NCBI RefSeq assembly: GCF_024746835.1
Contig: NZ_CP080531.1
Coordinates: forward strand, 3,534,001-3,598,000
Direction: 5' to 3'
DNA length: 64,000 bases
DNA from: Mesorhizobium sp. AR02
GTDB taxonomy: Bacteria > Pseudomonadota > Alphaproteobacteria > Rhizobiales > Rhizobiaceae
Notes under the pieces: generated by a model
Databases searched by the model: none
Told to the model about the DNA's origin: nothing
The model's input: only the letters and a program-made list of their open reading frames with translations
In this document: piece by piece, positions 28,183-39,969 of the stretch
How the letters are laid out: every line of letters begins with the position of its first letter
Numbering within the stretch: position 1 is the stretch's first letter
Made by a program: the position numbers and the translations under genes

Positions 28183-28630
28183 TTAGGCGACTTTGAGTTC
28201 GAAGGCGGACTTGATCGGCTTGGATACGTCCTCGACGGCTTTGGTCGTGACGGCTTGGAGTTCCTTGGCCTGCTCGACGGCCATTTCAACCTGCTTGCGG
28301 ACGAAGGCGGTCTGCAGTTCAACGAATTCGGAAGGTGACTTAACGGCAATTAGGGCTTCAAAGTGCGAGAAGGCTGCGTCAGCATTGGCCCGCAGAACGG
28401 CAATTGTCTTAAGCGACAGATCAGTGGAAGCGGTCTTGGCGGTCTCGTAGGTCGACTCCAGAGCCTTCTGGGTCTCCTCGGCGCCGGTCTTCAGCTTGGT
28501 ATAGGCTTCCTTTGACTGCTCGACGCCCTTTTCGGCAAACGCGTTCACATACTCCATGGCCTTAGAGGGGGTCCAAGGTGGGGCTTACGTTCTCGAGAAA
28601 TTCAGCACTCTTTTCCGTGGTCTTGGACAT
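28183..28630 (-). pseudogene. Phasin-family protein, one-base frameshift near the N-terminus
   Basis: Phasins coat polyhydroxyalkanoate granules. From ATG at 28630 (GGATGG upstream) translation gives MSKTTEKSAEFLENVSPTLD, then PL and a TAA at 28564-28562. One base over it continues KAMEYVNAFAEKGVEQSKEA and on through KTASTDLSLKTIAVLRANAD and VRKQVEMAVEQAKELQ to a normal phasin C-terminus. An extra base at about 28564 explains the break. The part after the shift could still be translated from the ATG at 28557, giving 124 residues, but this lacks a ribosome binding site. An inverted repeat at 28709-28738 is the probable operator. Confidence 0.75.
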
Positions 28631-28708
28631 TTTCCATCCTTTTCAGAGGCGGCGGCTTTGACAAAAAGCCGTCTCGTTCATTTAGGGCATTACCTTACGG
28701 AAACTTGT

Positions 28709-28738
28709 GTGCAATGCAACATCTTTGTTGCGCTGCAC
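28709..28738. promoter_or_regulatory. Candidate PhaR-type operator upstream of the phasin gene
   Basis: GTGCAATGCAACA and TGTTGCGCTGCAC form a 13-bp inverted repeat (11 of 13 matched) around TCTT, about 80 bases before the phasin start. Repressors of the PhaR family bind TGCA/TGC-rich dyads before phasin genes, so PhaR control is a reasonable inference. Confidence 0.45.
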
Positions 28739-29059
28739 CAAAGATCAACACGCTCGCTCCGAAGCCGAATGCTCCTGCGCAGTTCATCGTAGCGAGATCC
28801 ACCTAGGCGTCGTGTTCGCTCGCCTAGGTGGTTCGAGTCGGAAGACCGCTACATCGCGAGACCGCTATCGAAGAAGCGTTCTTCTGCTACCGGAGGCGTG
28901 TCAATCGGCATGGGGTCTCCGCGCCGATCGGCACGATAAGCCATTGCAATCTCAGTGGCGGGTGGGGTCACGCTATGGCGCCTGTTCACACTACGCGGTT
29001 AGTTTGACGCTTGCAGTCATGACCTGAGAGCTTTTCGGCCCGCCAAACAACATATGTTG

Positions 29060-29079
29060 ACATAAAGATGTCTTTATGT
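29060..29079. promoter_or_regulatory. Perfect 9-bp palindrome upstream of metH, candidate SAM/SAH-responsive operator
   Basis: ACATAAAGA and TCTTTATGT flank TG, 47 bases before the metH start. ArsR-type regulators of methionine metabolism (SahR/SamR groups) use AT-rich palindromes of this sort before met genes in Proteobacteria. The palindrome is seen; the regulator is inferred, and I cannot verify the match to their consensus. Confidence 0.5.
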
Positions 29080-29126
29080 AACTTAATACTGATCGTGTCG
29101 TATCGAGAGAATGAAGAGCGTCGCTT

Positions 29127-32100
29127 ATGTCGTCGGTCGATGAACTCTTCGGGCCGGTAGCAGCCAAGCCGGACGGTTCTGCGATCCTTGCCGCCCTCCA
29201 GGCCGCGGCACGCGTGCGTATCCTGATACTTGACGGTGCGATGGGCACCCAGATCCAAGGTCTGGGCTTCCAGGAGGTTCATTTCCGTGGGGACCGGTTC
29301 GTCGGCTGCGCTTGCCATCAGCAGGGCAACAACGATCTGCTCATACTGACTCAGCCAAAGGCCATCGAGGACATTCACTACGCCTACGCCAAGGCTGGCG
29401 CGGACATCATCGAAACGAACACCTTCTCCTCCACGCGTATCGCGCAATCCGACTACGGCATGGAAGAGATGGTCTACGAGCTCAATCGCGACGGTGCGCG
29501 GCTGGTGCGCCGTGCGGCGATCCGCGCACAGCAGGAGGATGGTAAGCGCCGTTTCGTCGCCGGTGCTCTCGGCCCGACCAACCGGACCGCCTCGATCTCG
29601 CCGGATGTGAACAATCCCGGCTTTCGCGCTGTCACCTTCGATGGCCTGCGCCTTGCCTATGGCGAGCAGTTGCGTGGGCTGGTCGACGGGGGCGCCGACA
29701 TCATCCTGATCGAGACGATCTTCGACACGCTCAATGCCAAGGCGGCGATCTTTGCTGCGGAGGAGATCTTCGCCGAAAAGGGCATCTGGCTCCCGGTGAT
29801 GGTCTCCGCCACAATCACGGATCTTTCCGGCCGCACGCTGTCCGGCCAGACGCCAACCGCCTTCTGGCATTCGGTGCGCCATGCCAAGCCATTCACGATC
29901 GGGCTGAACTGCGCGCTCGGCGCCGCTGCGATGCGTCCGCATCTGGCCGAGCTTTCGGGCGTTGCCGACACCTTCATCTGCGCCTATCCGAATGCAGGCC
30001 TGCCGAACGCCTTCGGCCGGTATGACGAGAGCCCGGATTTCATGGCTGCGCAGGTCGAGGAATTTGCGCGCGAAGGCCTCGTCAATGTCGCCGGCGGCTG
30101 CTGCGGCTCAACACCGGAGCACATCCGCGCCATCGCCGATGCGGTGGGCAAGCATGGCCCGCGCGCACTGCCTGATCGCAAGCCGTTGATGCAGCTTTCC
30201 GGCTTGGAGCCGTTCACGCTGACCAAGGATATTCCCTTCGTGAATGTCGGCGAGCGCACCAATGTCACGGGCTCGGCGAAGTTCAGGAAGCTGATCACCG
30301 CCGGCGACTACGCCGCCGCCCTAGACGTTGCGCGCGACCAGGTGGCGAATGGCGCGCAGGTCATCGATGTCAACATGGACGAGGGCCTGATCGACTCGAA
30401 GAAGGCGATGGTCGAGTATCTGAACCTCATTGCCGCCGAGCCGGACATCGCCCGTGTGCCCGTCATGATCGACAGTTCCAAATGGGAGGTGATCGAGGCA
30501 GGGCTCAAATGTGTGCAGGGCAAGCCGATCGTCAATTCGATTTCCATGAAAGAAGGCGAGGAGGCTTTCCTGCACCACGCCAAACTCTGCCGCATGTATG
30601 GCGCGGCGGTTGTCGTGATGGCATTCGACGAGCAAGGCCAGGCGGACATCAAGGCACGCAAGGTCGAGATCTGCAGGCGTGCCCACAAGCTGCTTACGGA
30701 GCAGGCAGGCTTCGCGCCCGAGGACATCATCTTCGATCCGAATGTCTTTGCGGTGGCCACCGGCATCGATGAGCATGACAACTACGGCGTCGACTTCATC
30801 GAGGCGACCGGCGAGATCACCTCGACGCTGCAGCATGTGCATATTTCTGGCGGCGTATCCAACCTCTCCTTCTCGTTCCGCGGCAACGAGCCGGTGCGCG
30901 AGGCCATGCATGCGGTGTTTCTCTACCATGCCATCCAGCGCGGCATGGATCTGGGCATCGTCAATGCCGGCCAGCTCGCTGTCTACGACACGATCGAGTC
31001 GGAGCTGCGTGAGGCGTGCGAGGACGTCGTCCTCAACCGCAAACCGAAGGCCGGCGGCACAGCGACAGAGCGCATGCTGGGAGATCGCCGAGCGCTTCAA
31101 GGGAACGGCCGGCAAGGAAGCCAAGGAGCGCGACCTCGCCTGGCGGCACCGTCCGGTCGAGCAGCGCATTAGCCATGCGCTGGTCAATGGCATCACCGAG
31201 TTCATCGACGCCGACACCGACGAGGCGCGCTTGAAGGCGGAACGTCCGCTGCATGTCATTGAAGGCCCGTTGATGGCGGGCATGAATGTCGTGGGCGACC
31301 TGTTCGGCGCCGGAAAAATGTTCCTGCCGCAGGTGGTGAAATCCGCGCGCGTCATGAAACAGGCTGTGGCAGGCCTGCTGCCGTACATGGAGGCGGAGAA
31401 GCTGGCCAACGCCGCCAACGGCATCGACAATGGCGAGCGCAAGACCGCCGGCAAGATCCTGATGGCGACGGTCAAGGGCGATGTCCACGACATCGGCAAG
31501 AACATTGTCGGTGTCGTTCTCGCCTGCAACAACTACGAGATCATCGATCTCGGCGTTATGGTTCCGGCGACGAAGATCCTGCAGACGGCGAAAGACGAGA
31601 AGGTCGACATCATCGGACTGTCGGGCCTCATCACGCCCTCGCTTGACGAGATGGTGCATATGGCATCGGAAATGGAACGCGAAGGATTCGAAATCCCGCT
31701 GCTGATCGGCGGGGCGACCACCAGCCGCGTTCATACGGCGGTCAAGATCCACCCGAGCTACGCCAGAGGCCAGACCGTCCATGTCAACGACGCCAGCCGT
31801 GCGGTCGGCGTGGTGTCGGCCTTACTGTCGAAGGACGCGAAGGATGGTTATGTCGAGACCGTGCGCGCCGAGTACAAGAAGGTGGCGGAAGCGCATCACC
31901 GTTCGGAAGCCGACAAGCTGCGGCTGCCTTTGGCCAAGGCCCGCGCCAATGCCCACAAGATCGATTGGGTGGACTACAAGCCCCCGGCGCCGTCATTCCT
32001 GGGCGCGAAGGTCTTCGAGACCTGGGACTTGACGGAGCTTGCCCGATACATCGACTGGACGCCGTTCTTCCAGACCTGGGAACTGAAAGGCCGCTATCCG

Positions 32101-32925
32101 AAGATCCTCGAGGACGAGAAACAGGGGCCTGCGGCCAGGCAGCTCTTCGAAGACGCCCAAGCGATGCTGAAGAAGATCATCGACGAGAAATGGTTTGCGC
32201 CAAGAGCCGCGATCGGCTTCTGGCCGGCCAATGCGATCGGCGACGACATCAGGCTCTTCACCGACGATGGTCGCGTGCAAGAACTCGCGACGTTTTTCAC
32301 GCTGCGCCAGCAGCTCTCCAAGCGTGACGGTAAGCCGAATGTCGCGCTCTCGGACTTCGTCGCGCCGGTCGAGAGCGGCAAGGCAGATTATCTCGGCGGA
32401 TTCGTCGTGACGGCGGGCACAGAGCAAGTGGCGATCGCGGAACGCTTCGAGCGAGCTGACGACGACTACAATTCCATCCTGGTCAAGGCGCTTGCGGACC
32501 GCTTCGCCGAAGCCTTTGCGGAGTGCCTGCACGAGAAAGTGCGCAAGGAGTTCTGGGGTTATGCGCCTGGCGAGAACCTGTCCCCGGACGATCTGATTGG
32601 CGAACCATATCAGGGTATCCGCCCAGCGCCAGGGTATCCCGCGCAGCCCGATCACACCGAAAAGGTTACGCTGTTCCGGCTGCTCGATGCCGAACGGAAC
32701 GCCGGTGTCAGCCTGACCGAGAGCATGGCGATGTGGCCGGGCTCATCCGTCTCGGGAATCTATCTATCGCATCCGGAAAGCTATTATTTCGGCGTCGCCA
32801 AGGTCGAGCGCGACCAGGTTGAGGACTATGCCGCACGCAAGGGCATGGATGCGGCCGAAGTGGAGCGCTGGCTCGGGCCGATCCTCAACTACATCCCTAC
32901 TGCCTTTGCGAAGGCAGCTGAATAG
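29127..32925 (+). pseudogene. metH: Cobalamin-dependent methionine synthase, interrupted by one-base frameshift
   Basis: Methyl transfer from methyltetrahydrofolate to homocysteine via cobalamin. Domains in order: homocysteine-binding ([11 protein letters not shown]; zinc ligands in [11 protein letters not shown]), pterin-binding ([18 protein letters not shown]), cobalamin cap and binding ([16 protein letters not shown], His as lower cobalt ligand), and the SAM-binding activation domain ([15 protein letters not shown]). The frame from 29127 runs into a wrong reading after ATERML; an extra G in the GGG at 31079-31081 shifts it. The correct sequence continues [20 protein letters not shown] in the next frame to 32925. 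Total coding length (about 1265 codons) fits MetH. The activation domain has AQP where relatives usually have ACP. Confidence 0.9.
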
Positions 32926-33935
32926 CTGCACTGCGGACTCACGTGCCCGGCGTGAATGGCCGGACGCATCCTCGTCCTTATCGCCTGTGTCGTCGGCATT
33001 CGCGTCATGGACCTGCCGCCATACGCGCAGCGGTTCTATGAGATCGGCACCGCCGGACTCGTCGGCGATCCGGGCTGCCGCAGCACGAGCGCTCATACCG
33101 CTTATTGCTGCGAGATAGGACGGAGTGAGTCTCCAGCGGCGTTGCTACAAACGCCTTCCGCGCGCTGGCGTCTATCGCGACCCGGCGCGGTCTTGCCTAT
33201 CGCGCGGCCGCGCTGGGCGAGCACGGTGCAATGGCCGAGGCCCTTCTCTTCGCCACACCCGACCAGTTGCCGGCGCGCGACTGGCCGGTGTCGCTGCTCG
33301 GTTCGCGCCAGCCGCGTACTATGACCGACCGCTGTGCCCTTCGGTCTGGCCGATCGCCGGTGCCCGTGCCCTCGGCCCCGTGATAGGCCACAAGGCCCGA
33401 TCTCGTTGCTCAATCACGATGGCGCCGCCAGCCCGCCATCGTGAGAAAGCCGGGAAACTCTACCTTCCGGCGGTCCAGAGAATGGTATCGGAGCAATGAA
33501 ACTCTGGACTCTCCATTGAACTGGCGGGAACAAGGGTCTCAGGTCAAATTCGCAACCCGCATATGCGCCGCCGCACTGTTGGAGCGCATTGCCATCCTCT
33601 CCCCATCCAATGCGGCGATGAAGGCTTTTCGTCGGCTGGTTCCCCGGCAGCTGACGATCGGAGTTGTCAGGCAAGACGAAAGCGCTGCCGAATCTGAGAG
33701 ATAGAGGCTCTGAATAGACAGGCGATTGAAAGGCGGCCACTTAGTGGTGGTGGCCTTCCGGCCCAACCATCTAAACAGCAGTTCCTGCGGCCTGTTCACC
33801 GCAAGACCAACGTCGCTTCGAACTCGAGAGGCTCGGTGGGAGCTGCATCGCGCTCGTAGCGATGGTGATTGCCGACGGCGGGCCGGAGGCGAAGCGTCTC
33901 CGTCCCGCCAGGTCGGTCGATAGTCCCGGTAATCG
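32926..33935. other. About 1 kb of degenerate sequence
   Basis: No intact gene is supported. A plus-strand stretch at about 33127-33340 reads like a protein fragment (ATNAFRALASIATRRG; FATPDQLPARDWPVSLLGS) but has no good start and soon loses quality; it is probably a gene relic. The rest of the region shows nothing recognisable. Confidence 0.4.
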
Positions 33936-35348
33936 CTAATTCCTCGTTGCCGTCAAGACGCTGCCTGCACGTTCTAGCGTTATGCGAGAGGACTTGAATG
34001 GCGTAGTACGGAACGTGAGTAGGTCGTCGACAGTACGCACTGGCCGACCGTCGATGTCTCGGATGATGTCACCCTCTCGAAGCCCGAGACGGTATGCCCC
34101 AGCCCCTATCCGCACCTCTAGGACGACGACACCTGAAATGCCGCTGTCAGCACCAATCTCGTCGGCGAATGCGGGCGACAGGCTCGCGACCCTCGCGCCA
34201 CGCAGCGGACTGAGGTTCGGCATCCAGCTTTCGTTGCGGGCCGGTTCATTGGGGGGCAATTGCAAAGAGACGGCAATCTTGTGGAACTCTCCGTCGCGCT
34301 CCAACGTCAATTGTACCGTGCTGCCGGCCGCCCGAGTGGCAATTCGATAACGCAGCGCCTGCGGATCATCCACCGGAAATTCGTCGATGGCGAGGATTAC
34401 GTCACCGGGTTGGAGACCCGCGCTATCGGCGGGGCCGCCCTTGAAGACATCTGTCACCAGGACACCATGCAGCGAGGATAAGCCCAACAACTCAGCTATC
34501 TGCGGCACAACGGTGCGGCTCGAGAGGCCGATCCACGGCCGGACGAGAGTTTGGCCTTTCACGGCACCGTCGACCATTACGCGCGCCATGTTGCTGGGGA
34601 TTGCGAAACCCAACCCCTGCGACCCCCCAGAGGTTGAGAAGATAGCGGTGTTGATGCCCACAAGTGTTCCGTCCATGGCGATCAGGGCACCGCCGGAATT
34701 GCCGGGATTGATAGCAGCGTCGGTCTGGATGAAGAAACGAAAATCGCCGACACCGAATGAAGTGCGCGCCGTAGCTGAGACGATTCCGCTCGTCACGGTT
34801 TGGCCAAGTCCAAACGGATTGCCGATCGCTATCACCCGATCGCCGGCCTTGAGACGATCAGAGTCGCCGAACGCGATAGATGGCAACGCCGCGCCGCCAG
34901 CCTCGATCTGCAAGACAGCCAAATCGGTGCGCTGGTCGGAAACCAACACCCTCGCCGAGTAAACCTGACCGCCTGGCAACGCGACAAGTATTCCGCTGGC
35001 CGCTTCGATCACGTGATAGTTGGTGACGACGACACCGTTGGCAGCGACGATGACGCCAGAGCCAAGCGAGCTTTCAAAACGGTCCTGCCCATAACCAAAC
35101 AGCAGAGTATCCCTGAACAGGCGCCAGAATGCGGAGCCATCGAGATAACGGGTCGCTGAACGGTTGCGAATGACTTTTTGGGCAAAAATATTGACGACCG
35201 ACGGAGCGGTCTTTTCGACGAGCGGCGCCAAAGATTGGCTGGGTAGCGGAGCAGGCGGCACATCTTCCGCGGCAGTAACTGGCGCAAGAAGTGTCGCGCC
35301 GATTAGCGCCGTCATCCCGATTGCCATGGCGATGCTGCGGAACTGCAT
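33936..35348 (-). CDS. HtrA/DegP-family periplasmic serine protease
   Basis: The 470-residue protein has a signal peptide (MTALIGATLLAPVTAAE), a trypsin-like domain with the complete triad (His in VVTNYHVIEA, Asp in RTDLAVLQI, Ser in INPGNSGGALIA), and two PDZ domains (GVLVTDVFKGGPADSAGLQ; LEVRIGAGAYRLGLREGD). This is the Do/HtrA layout (typically 450-500 aa), degrading or refolding damaged envelope proteins. It is a divergent paralogue type rather than the classic DegP: the linker after the signal peptide is short. 28 bases of spacing separate it from the membrane protein gene upstream, suggesting an operon. Confidence 0.9.
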   Translation of the reverse strand: MQFRSIAMAIGMTALIGATLLAPVTAAEDVPPAPLPSQSLAPLVEKTAPSVVNIFAQKVIRNRSATRYLDGSAFWRLFRDTLLFGYGQDRFESSLGSGVIVAANGVVVTNYHVIEAASGILVALPGGQVYSARVLVSDQRTDLAVLQIEAGGAALPSIAFGDSDRLKAGDRVIAIGNPFGLGQTVTSGIVSATARTSFGVGDFRFFIQTDAAINPGNSGGALIAMDGTLVGINTAIFSTSGGSQGLGFAIPSNMARVMVDGAVKGQTLVRPWIGLSSRTVVPQIAELLGLSSLHGVLVTDVFKGGPADSAGLQPGDVILAIDEFPVDDPQALRYRIATRAAGSTVQLTLERDGEFHKIAVSLQLPPNEPARNESWMPNLSPLRGARVASLSPAFADEIGADSGISGVVVLEVRIGAGAYRLGLREGDIIRDIDGRPVRTVDDLLTFRTTPFKSSRITLERAGSVLTATRN

Positions 35349-35376
35349 GAGTAGCGTTCCCCTTCCCCGGTCATTC

Positions 35377-35967
35377 TCATTGCCACGGAAAGTAAACGGG
35401 CAAGAGGATCGCGGCGACGACGATCCAGAACAAGATTACGGAATAATAGGCTGCACTCTTGAAATGGCCGGTGATCCTCCGGTCGGCGGGAAAATCCTGA
35501 TCCTTGAATTGGCTATGGATCTGCTCCCACAGGTCAGTCGCCGATTCAGCATGGAGATGCTCGCATTTTTCGATAAAAGAACGCTCGGTGTTGCCACGTG
35601 GCCGGCTGCGCAAGTAGTCGCGATAGAAATCGTAACCCAGGCTTAATTCAAGAAAGATGATGCGCGGATACAGAAACACGACACCGCGGTCGATGGTTAA
35701 TACTACCCGGTATGCGAACCACACGATCATCGAAGCGACAAGGGCGGCGGCAATCAGCAAGGGTCTGCTCGCCAAATCGAGGCTAAGAAGCAGCATCAAC
35801 CAAAAATATCCGTGCGCTACTACATGACCGAAAGCGTACCACACATTATAAGAGCGGATAGTAGCAAGGCGCTGGTCGTGAATAACCTTATATTCAAGCT
35901 CGCGACTGCTAGATGCAAGGGGCTCCTGCCCCAACTGCCTTGTGGTTTTGACTTTGGCAGTGTCCAT
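35377..35967 (-). CDS. Integral membrane protein of unknown function, 196 aa
   Basis: Starting at MDTAKVKTTRQLGQ (GGGAG 8 bases before the ATG; an upstream start at 36015 is less likely), it has three hydrophobic segments: AHGYFWLMLLLSLDLA, LLIAAALVASMIVWFAYRVV and a C-terminal YYSVILFWIVVAAILLPVYF. Between the second and third is a charged cytoplasmic or periplasmic loop (SRPRGNTERSFIEKCEHLHA). No family recognised. It is codirectional with the HtrA protease 28 bases downstream, so it may work with it at the membrane. Confidence 0.6.
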   Translation of the reverse strand: MDTAKVKTTRQLGQEPLASSSRELEYKVIHDQRLATIRSYNVWYAFGHVVAHGYFWLMLLLSLDLASRPLLIAAALVASMIVWFAYRVVLTIDRGVVFLYPRIIFLELSLGYDFYRDYLRSRPRGNTERSFIEKCEHLHAESATDLWEQIHSQFKDQDFPADRRITGHFKSAAYYSVILFWIVVAAILLPVYFPWQ

Positions 35968-36187
35968 TGGGAAGCTCCCAATATCCTCCGTCAAGATTAT
36001 ACATCTTAGTTCCAACTTACCTTACTGGCAAGCTTTCCGCCGAAACCGCCGCAAGACGGCGACCGCATATAAAACATGGAACACGGGCTCCTCAGGTCAG
36101 CACCAAAATCTGAGCCCAGTCCAGGCACGGTACTGCCTCGCGGTCGAATACCAGCGAGAGATGATTTCTTCCGAGCCTGCTGGCTAG

Positions 36188-36346
36188 CTAAGCCCGCGTT
36201 CCGTTGATTTTCAGTGCCTGAGCCAGTTTCACGTTCTGCTCTGTTGCCGCCAGGATATCCGGCTGCTTGTCGGTCTTCAGGCGCGATGCGTCGAGGCCAA
36301 TTTCCGCCGAGATCCTGAGAACGATCACCTCGTTCACTCTGCTCTT
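36188..36346 (-). pseudogene. C-terminal relic of a DsbA-family thiol-disulfide oxidoreductase
   Basis: The frame reads EIGLDASRLKTD, then PDILAATEQNVKLAQALKIN and ends GTRA-stop. This matches the helical insert of DsbA-family proteins just before the cis-Pro loop (usually GTPAF). The catalytic CxxC part and the end after the loop are missing, so it is a fragment of about 50 codons without function as such. Confidence 0.5.
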
Positions 36347-36615
36347 GGCGGATCACATTCTTCCCCAGCAGAAGGCCCCTAAGCGGATAGTCGTCACCGC
36401 CTCTGATCGCGATGAGAGCGGCGACCTCAGCCTATCTACGGGCCAGCAGAGCAGCAGACCGAGGACCGGGCGATCTTTGCGAAGCCTCCACATCTGCGTG
36501 AACGAAGCCCTCCAGGCATCATCGTGATTGGACTTCACGATCCGTTGGAGTCACGCTGGCTGCAGGCATAAGAAGGATATGGGTGGACCAACTATCGTCC
36601 GAATAGGAGGCCAAC

Positions 36616-37053
36616 ATGAAGCACCAAACGATCGAGCAACTGCAGATGGTCGCCGAGATCGATCAGGACTACCTGCGCCAGGCCATGTCGCGCAGCGAAC
36701 GTCTTGAACGCTGGGCGGAGCTCCTTGAACGGAACCCTGACCGGCGCCTCTCGACGCTGCCTCAGACCGAGTATCAGCCGGTTAGAGCACGCGTGGCCAT
36801 GCGCGGCGACGGCTCGCCGATCTCAGTCGCTTTCGAGGATCCTGTCCTGCGCGCCGCCGGGTTGGAAAACGACAACTACGGCGAAGCGAAGCGGTTCTTC
36901 GAACTGACCGACAGGCAATTGCATGAGATCATCTGCTATTGTCATTTCGGCGCGACGGTGAGCGCCGCAACGGCCGCCCGTCACATCCGTGCGGCGATTG
37001 CCGGGAAACAGCCCGGCATGTTCGCTCGGATGCGTGAGGCGTTCGTCGGATAA
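36616..37053 (+). CDS. Conserved hypothetical protein, 145 aa
   Basis: It starts MKHQTIEQLQMVAEIDQDYL with AGGAGG 7 bases upstream. Soluble, rich in Arg and Glu, with MSRSERLERWAELLERNPDR and CYCHFGATVSAATAARHIRA. No family recognised. It precedes the CIRCE-controlled groESL operon by 257 bases in the same direction and could be part of the same stress cluster. Confidence 0.7.
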   Translation: MKHQTIEQLQMVAEIDQDYLRQAMSRSERLERWAELLERNPDRRLSTLPQTEYQPVRARVAMRGDGSPISVAFEDPVLRAAGLENDNYGEAKRFFELTDRQLHEIICYCHFGATVSAATAARHIRAAIAGKQPGMFARMREAFVG

Positions 37054-37309
37054 AGCCGGCGCCGTTTCGCAGCATCATTTTTGAAGCGGCTCGCATGGAA
37101 AGCCGCAGCCGAGCGCAGGCAAGCGCTCCCCACGCGGGAAGGCTGCGTTCCATTAGGGATGGTGCGGTCATGACTATCCAAGGTCCTTTTCGAGAGCGGC
37201 GTCGAGGTCTGCTGGGCTGAGTTGCACCATCTGTTGCGCCGAACTCTGCAGGGCGATTGCCGGCCGGTGAATGAACGCGCCGACGCGTCGCCAGGCAAGC
37301 CTGGAAAAT

Positions 37310-37336
37310 TTGGCACTCCTATCATTCGAGTGCCAA
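37310..37336. promoter_or_regulatory. CIRCE element upstream of groES
   Basis: TTGGCACTC and GAGTGCCAA are a perfect 9-bp inverted repeat with a 9-base spacer, nearly identical to the CIRCE consensus (TTAGCACTC-N9-GAGTGCTAA). It is the operator of the heat-shock repressor HrcA and lies 55 bases before groES. Confidence 0.95.
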
Positions 37337-37391
37337 AGGGGCTATGTTAAGTGGTGCAGTCGCTCTATGTGCGGCGGCAGAAAGAACCCCA

Positions 37392-37706
37392 ATGAAATTC
37401 CGACCACTCCACGACCGCGTCGTCATTCGGCGCGCTGAAGGCGACAACAAATCCAAGGGCGGAATCATCATTCCCGACACCGCCAAGGAAAAGCCTCAGG
37501 AAGGCGAAGTGATCGCCGTCGGCCCGGGCTCGCGTGATGAGAGCGGCAAGCTGATCCCGCTCGACGTCAAGGCCGGCGATCTCATCCTGTTCGGCAAATG
37601 GTCCGGCACGGAGGTCAAGATCGACGGCGAGGATCTCCTGATCATGAAGGAGAGCGACATTATGGGCATCGTCGAGAAGACCAAAGCGGCCAAGAAAGCC
37701 GCCTGA
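37392..37706 (+). CDS. groES: Co-chaperonin GroES
   Basis: The 104-residue protein shows the family landmarks: [20 protein letters not shown], the mobile loop [14 protein letters not shown] that docks on GroEL, and [20 protein letters not shown]. It caps the GroEL ring during folding. ATG at 37392 fits the usual start; an in-frame ATG at 37344 would add a 16-residue leader not found in the family. Preceded by CIRCE and followed 50 bases later by groEL. Heat-inducible control by HrcA is expected. Confidence 0.97.
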   Translation: MKFRPLHDRVVIRRAEGDNKSKGGIIIPDTAKEKPQEGEVIAVGPGSRDESGKLIPLDVKAGDLILFGKWSGTEVKIDGEDLLIMKESDIMGIVEKTKAAKKAA

Positions 37707-37741
37707 CCGGGCGATTTGCGCTCTCCTAATTTCTAGACTGA

Positions 37742-39400
<1,659 letters not shown>

Positions 39401-39427
39401 GCGGCGCCTGAAACTATAGCCAGAACG

Positions 39428-39517
39428 ACGGAAGGCCAGCGACGCGGGCACATGCGAGCCGATATCTCGGCGATCATCGGTTCGCTCGACATCATGTTCG
39501 GGGAGATCGATCGATAG
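39428..39517 (+). pseudogene. Possible C-terminal relic of NuoD-type NADH dehydrogenase subunit
   Basis: The last 20 or so codons read RADISAIIGSLDIMFGEIDR-stop, preceded by GQRRGHM. NuoD/49-kDa subunits end with a closely similar GH.LADVVAIIGS.DIVFGEVDR pattern. No more of the protein is present, so it would be a stub left by a deletion. Short length keeps this tentative. Confidence 0.35.
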
Positions 39518-39568
39518 GCGCTCGTCGCTGTCGTTTTTGCTGCTAAAAATCGTCTTGGAGACAAGAAC

Positions 39569-39934
39569 ATGACCGACACTCTTGCCGAGAAAACATGTAC
39601 GCCTTGTCGCGGCGGCGTCCCGCCGCTCACGCGTGATGAAGCCCAACGTTTCCAGGCACAGGCTCCAGATTGGGAGCTGGGTGACGATGCCCACCGCATC
39701 CAACGGAGCTTTCGATGCCGCAATTTCCGGGACGCGCTCACCCTTGTTCAGGAGATCGGTGAGCTCGCCGAAACCGAAGGCCATCACCCCGACATCAGCT
39801 TCGGCTGGGGTTATGTGACGGTTTCCCTGAGCACCAAGAAGATCAAAGGACTGCACGAAAACGATTTCATCATGGCAAGCAAGATCGATCGGGTGCTCGA
39901 TCGCTCGGGCCGGCCCGTCGACCGCCAGCAGTGA
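39569..39934 (+). CDS. phhB: Pterin-4a-carbinolamine dehydratase
   Basis: The 121-residue protein shows the family motif EGHHPDISFGWGYVTVSLST with the catalytic His pair, and RDALTLVQEIGELAE. It recycles the 4a-hydroxytetrahydropterin made by aromatic amino acid hydroxylases. It has GGAGACAAG upstream. No hydroxylase gene is visible here, so a partner elsewhere or a non-canonical role is implied. Codirectional with groESL and the monooxygenase gene 35 bases later. Confidence 0.9.
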   Translation: MTDTLAEKTCTPCRGGVPPLTRDEAQRFQAQAPDWELGDDAHRIQRSFRCRNFRDALTLVQEIGELAETEGHHPDISFGWGYVTVSLSTKKIKGLHENDFIMASKIDRVLDRSGRPVDRQQ

Positions 39935-39969
39935 CACGGCAAATCCATCGCCAATCTAGCGAGGTTTCC

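Larger units (their letters stand above)
28631..29126. other. Intergenic between phasin and metH, with three palindromes
   Basis: No gene is supported in these 496 bases. They contain the dyad at 28709-28738 (phasin side), a perfect 11-bp inverted repeat CCACCTAGGCG/CGCCTAGGTGG at 28799-28831 with an 11-base loop and no T-tract, and the metH-side palindrome at 29060-29079. Confidence 0.5.

Noticed and set aside
31079..31081. Programmed frameshifting in metH
   Set aside because: No slippery heptamer with downstream structure is apparent, and MetH is not known to use recoding; an indel is simpler.
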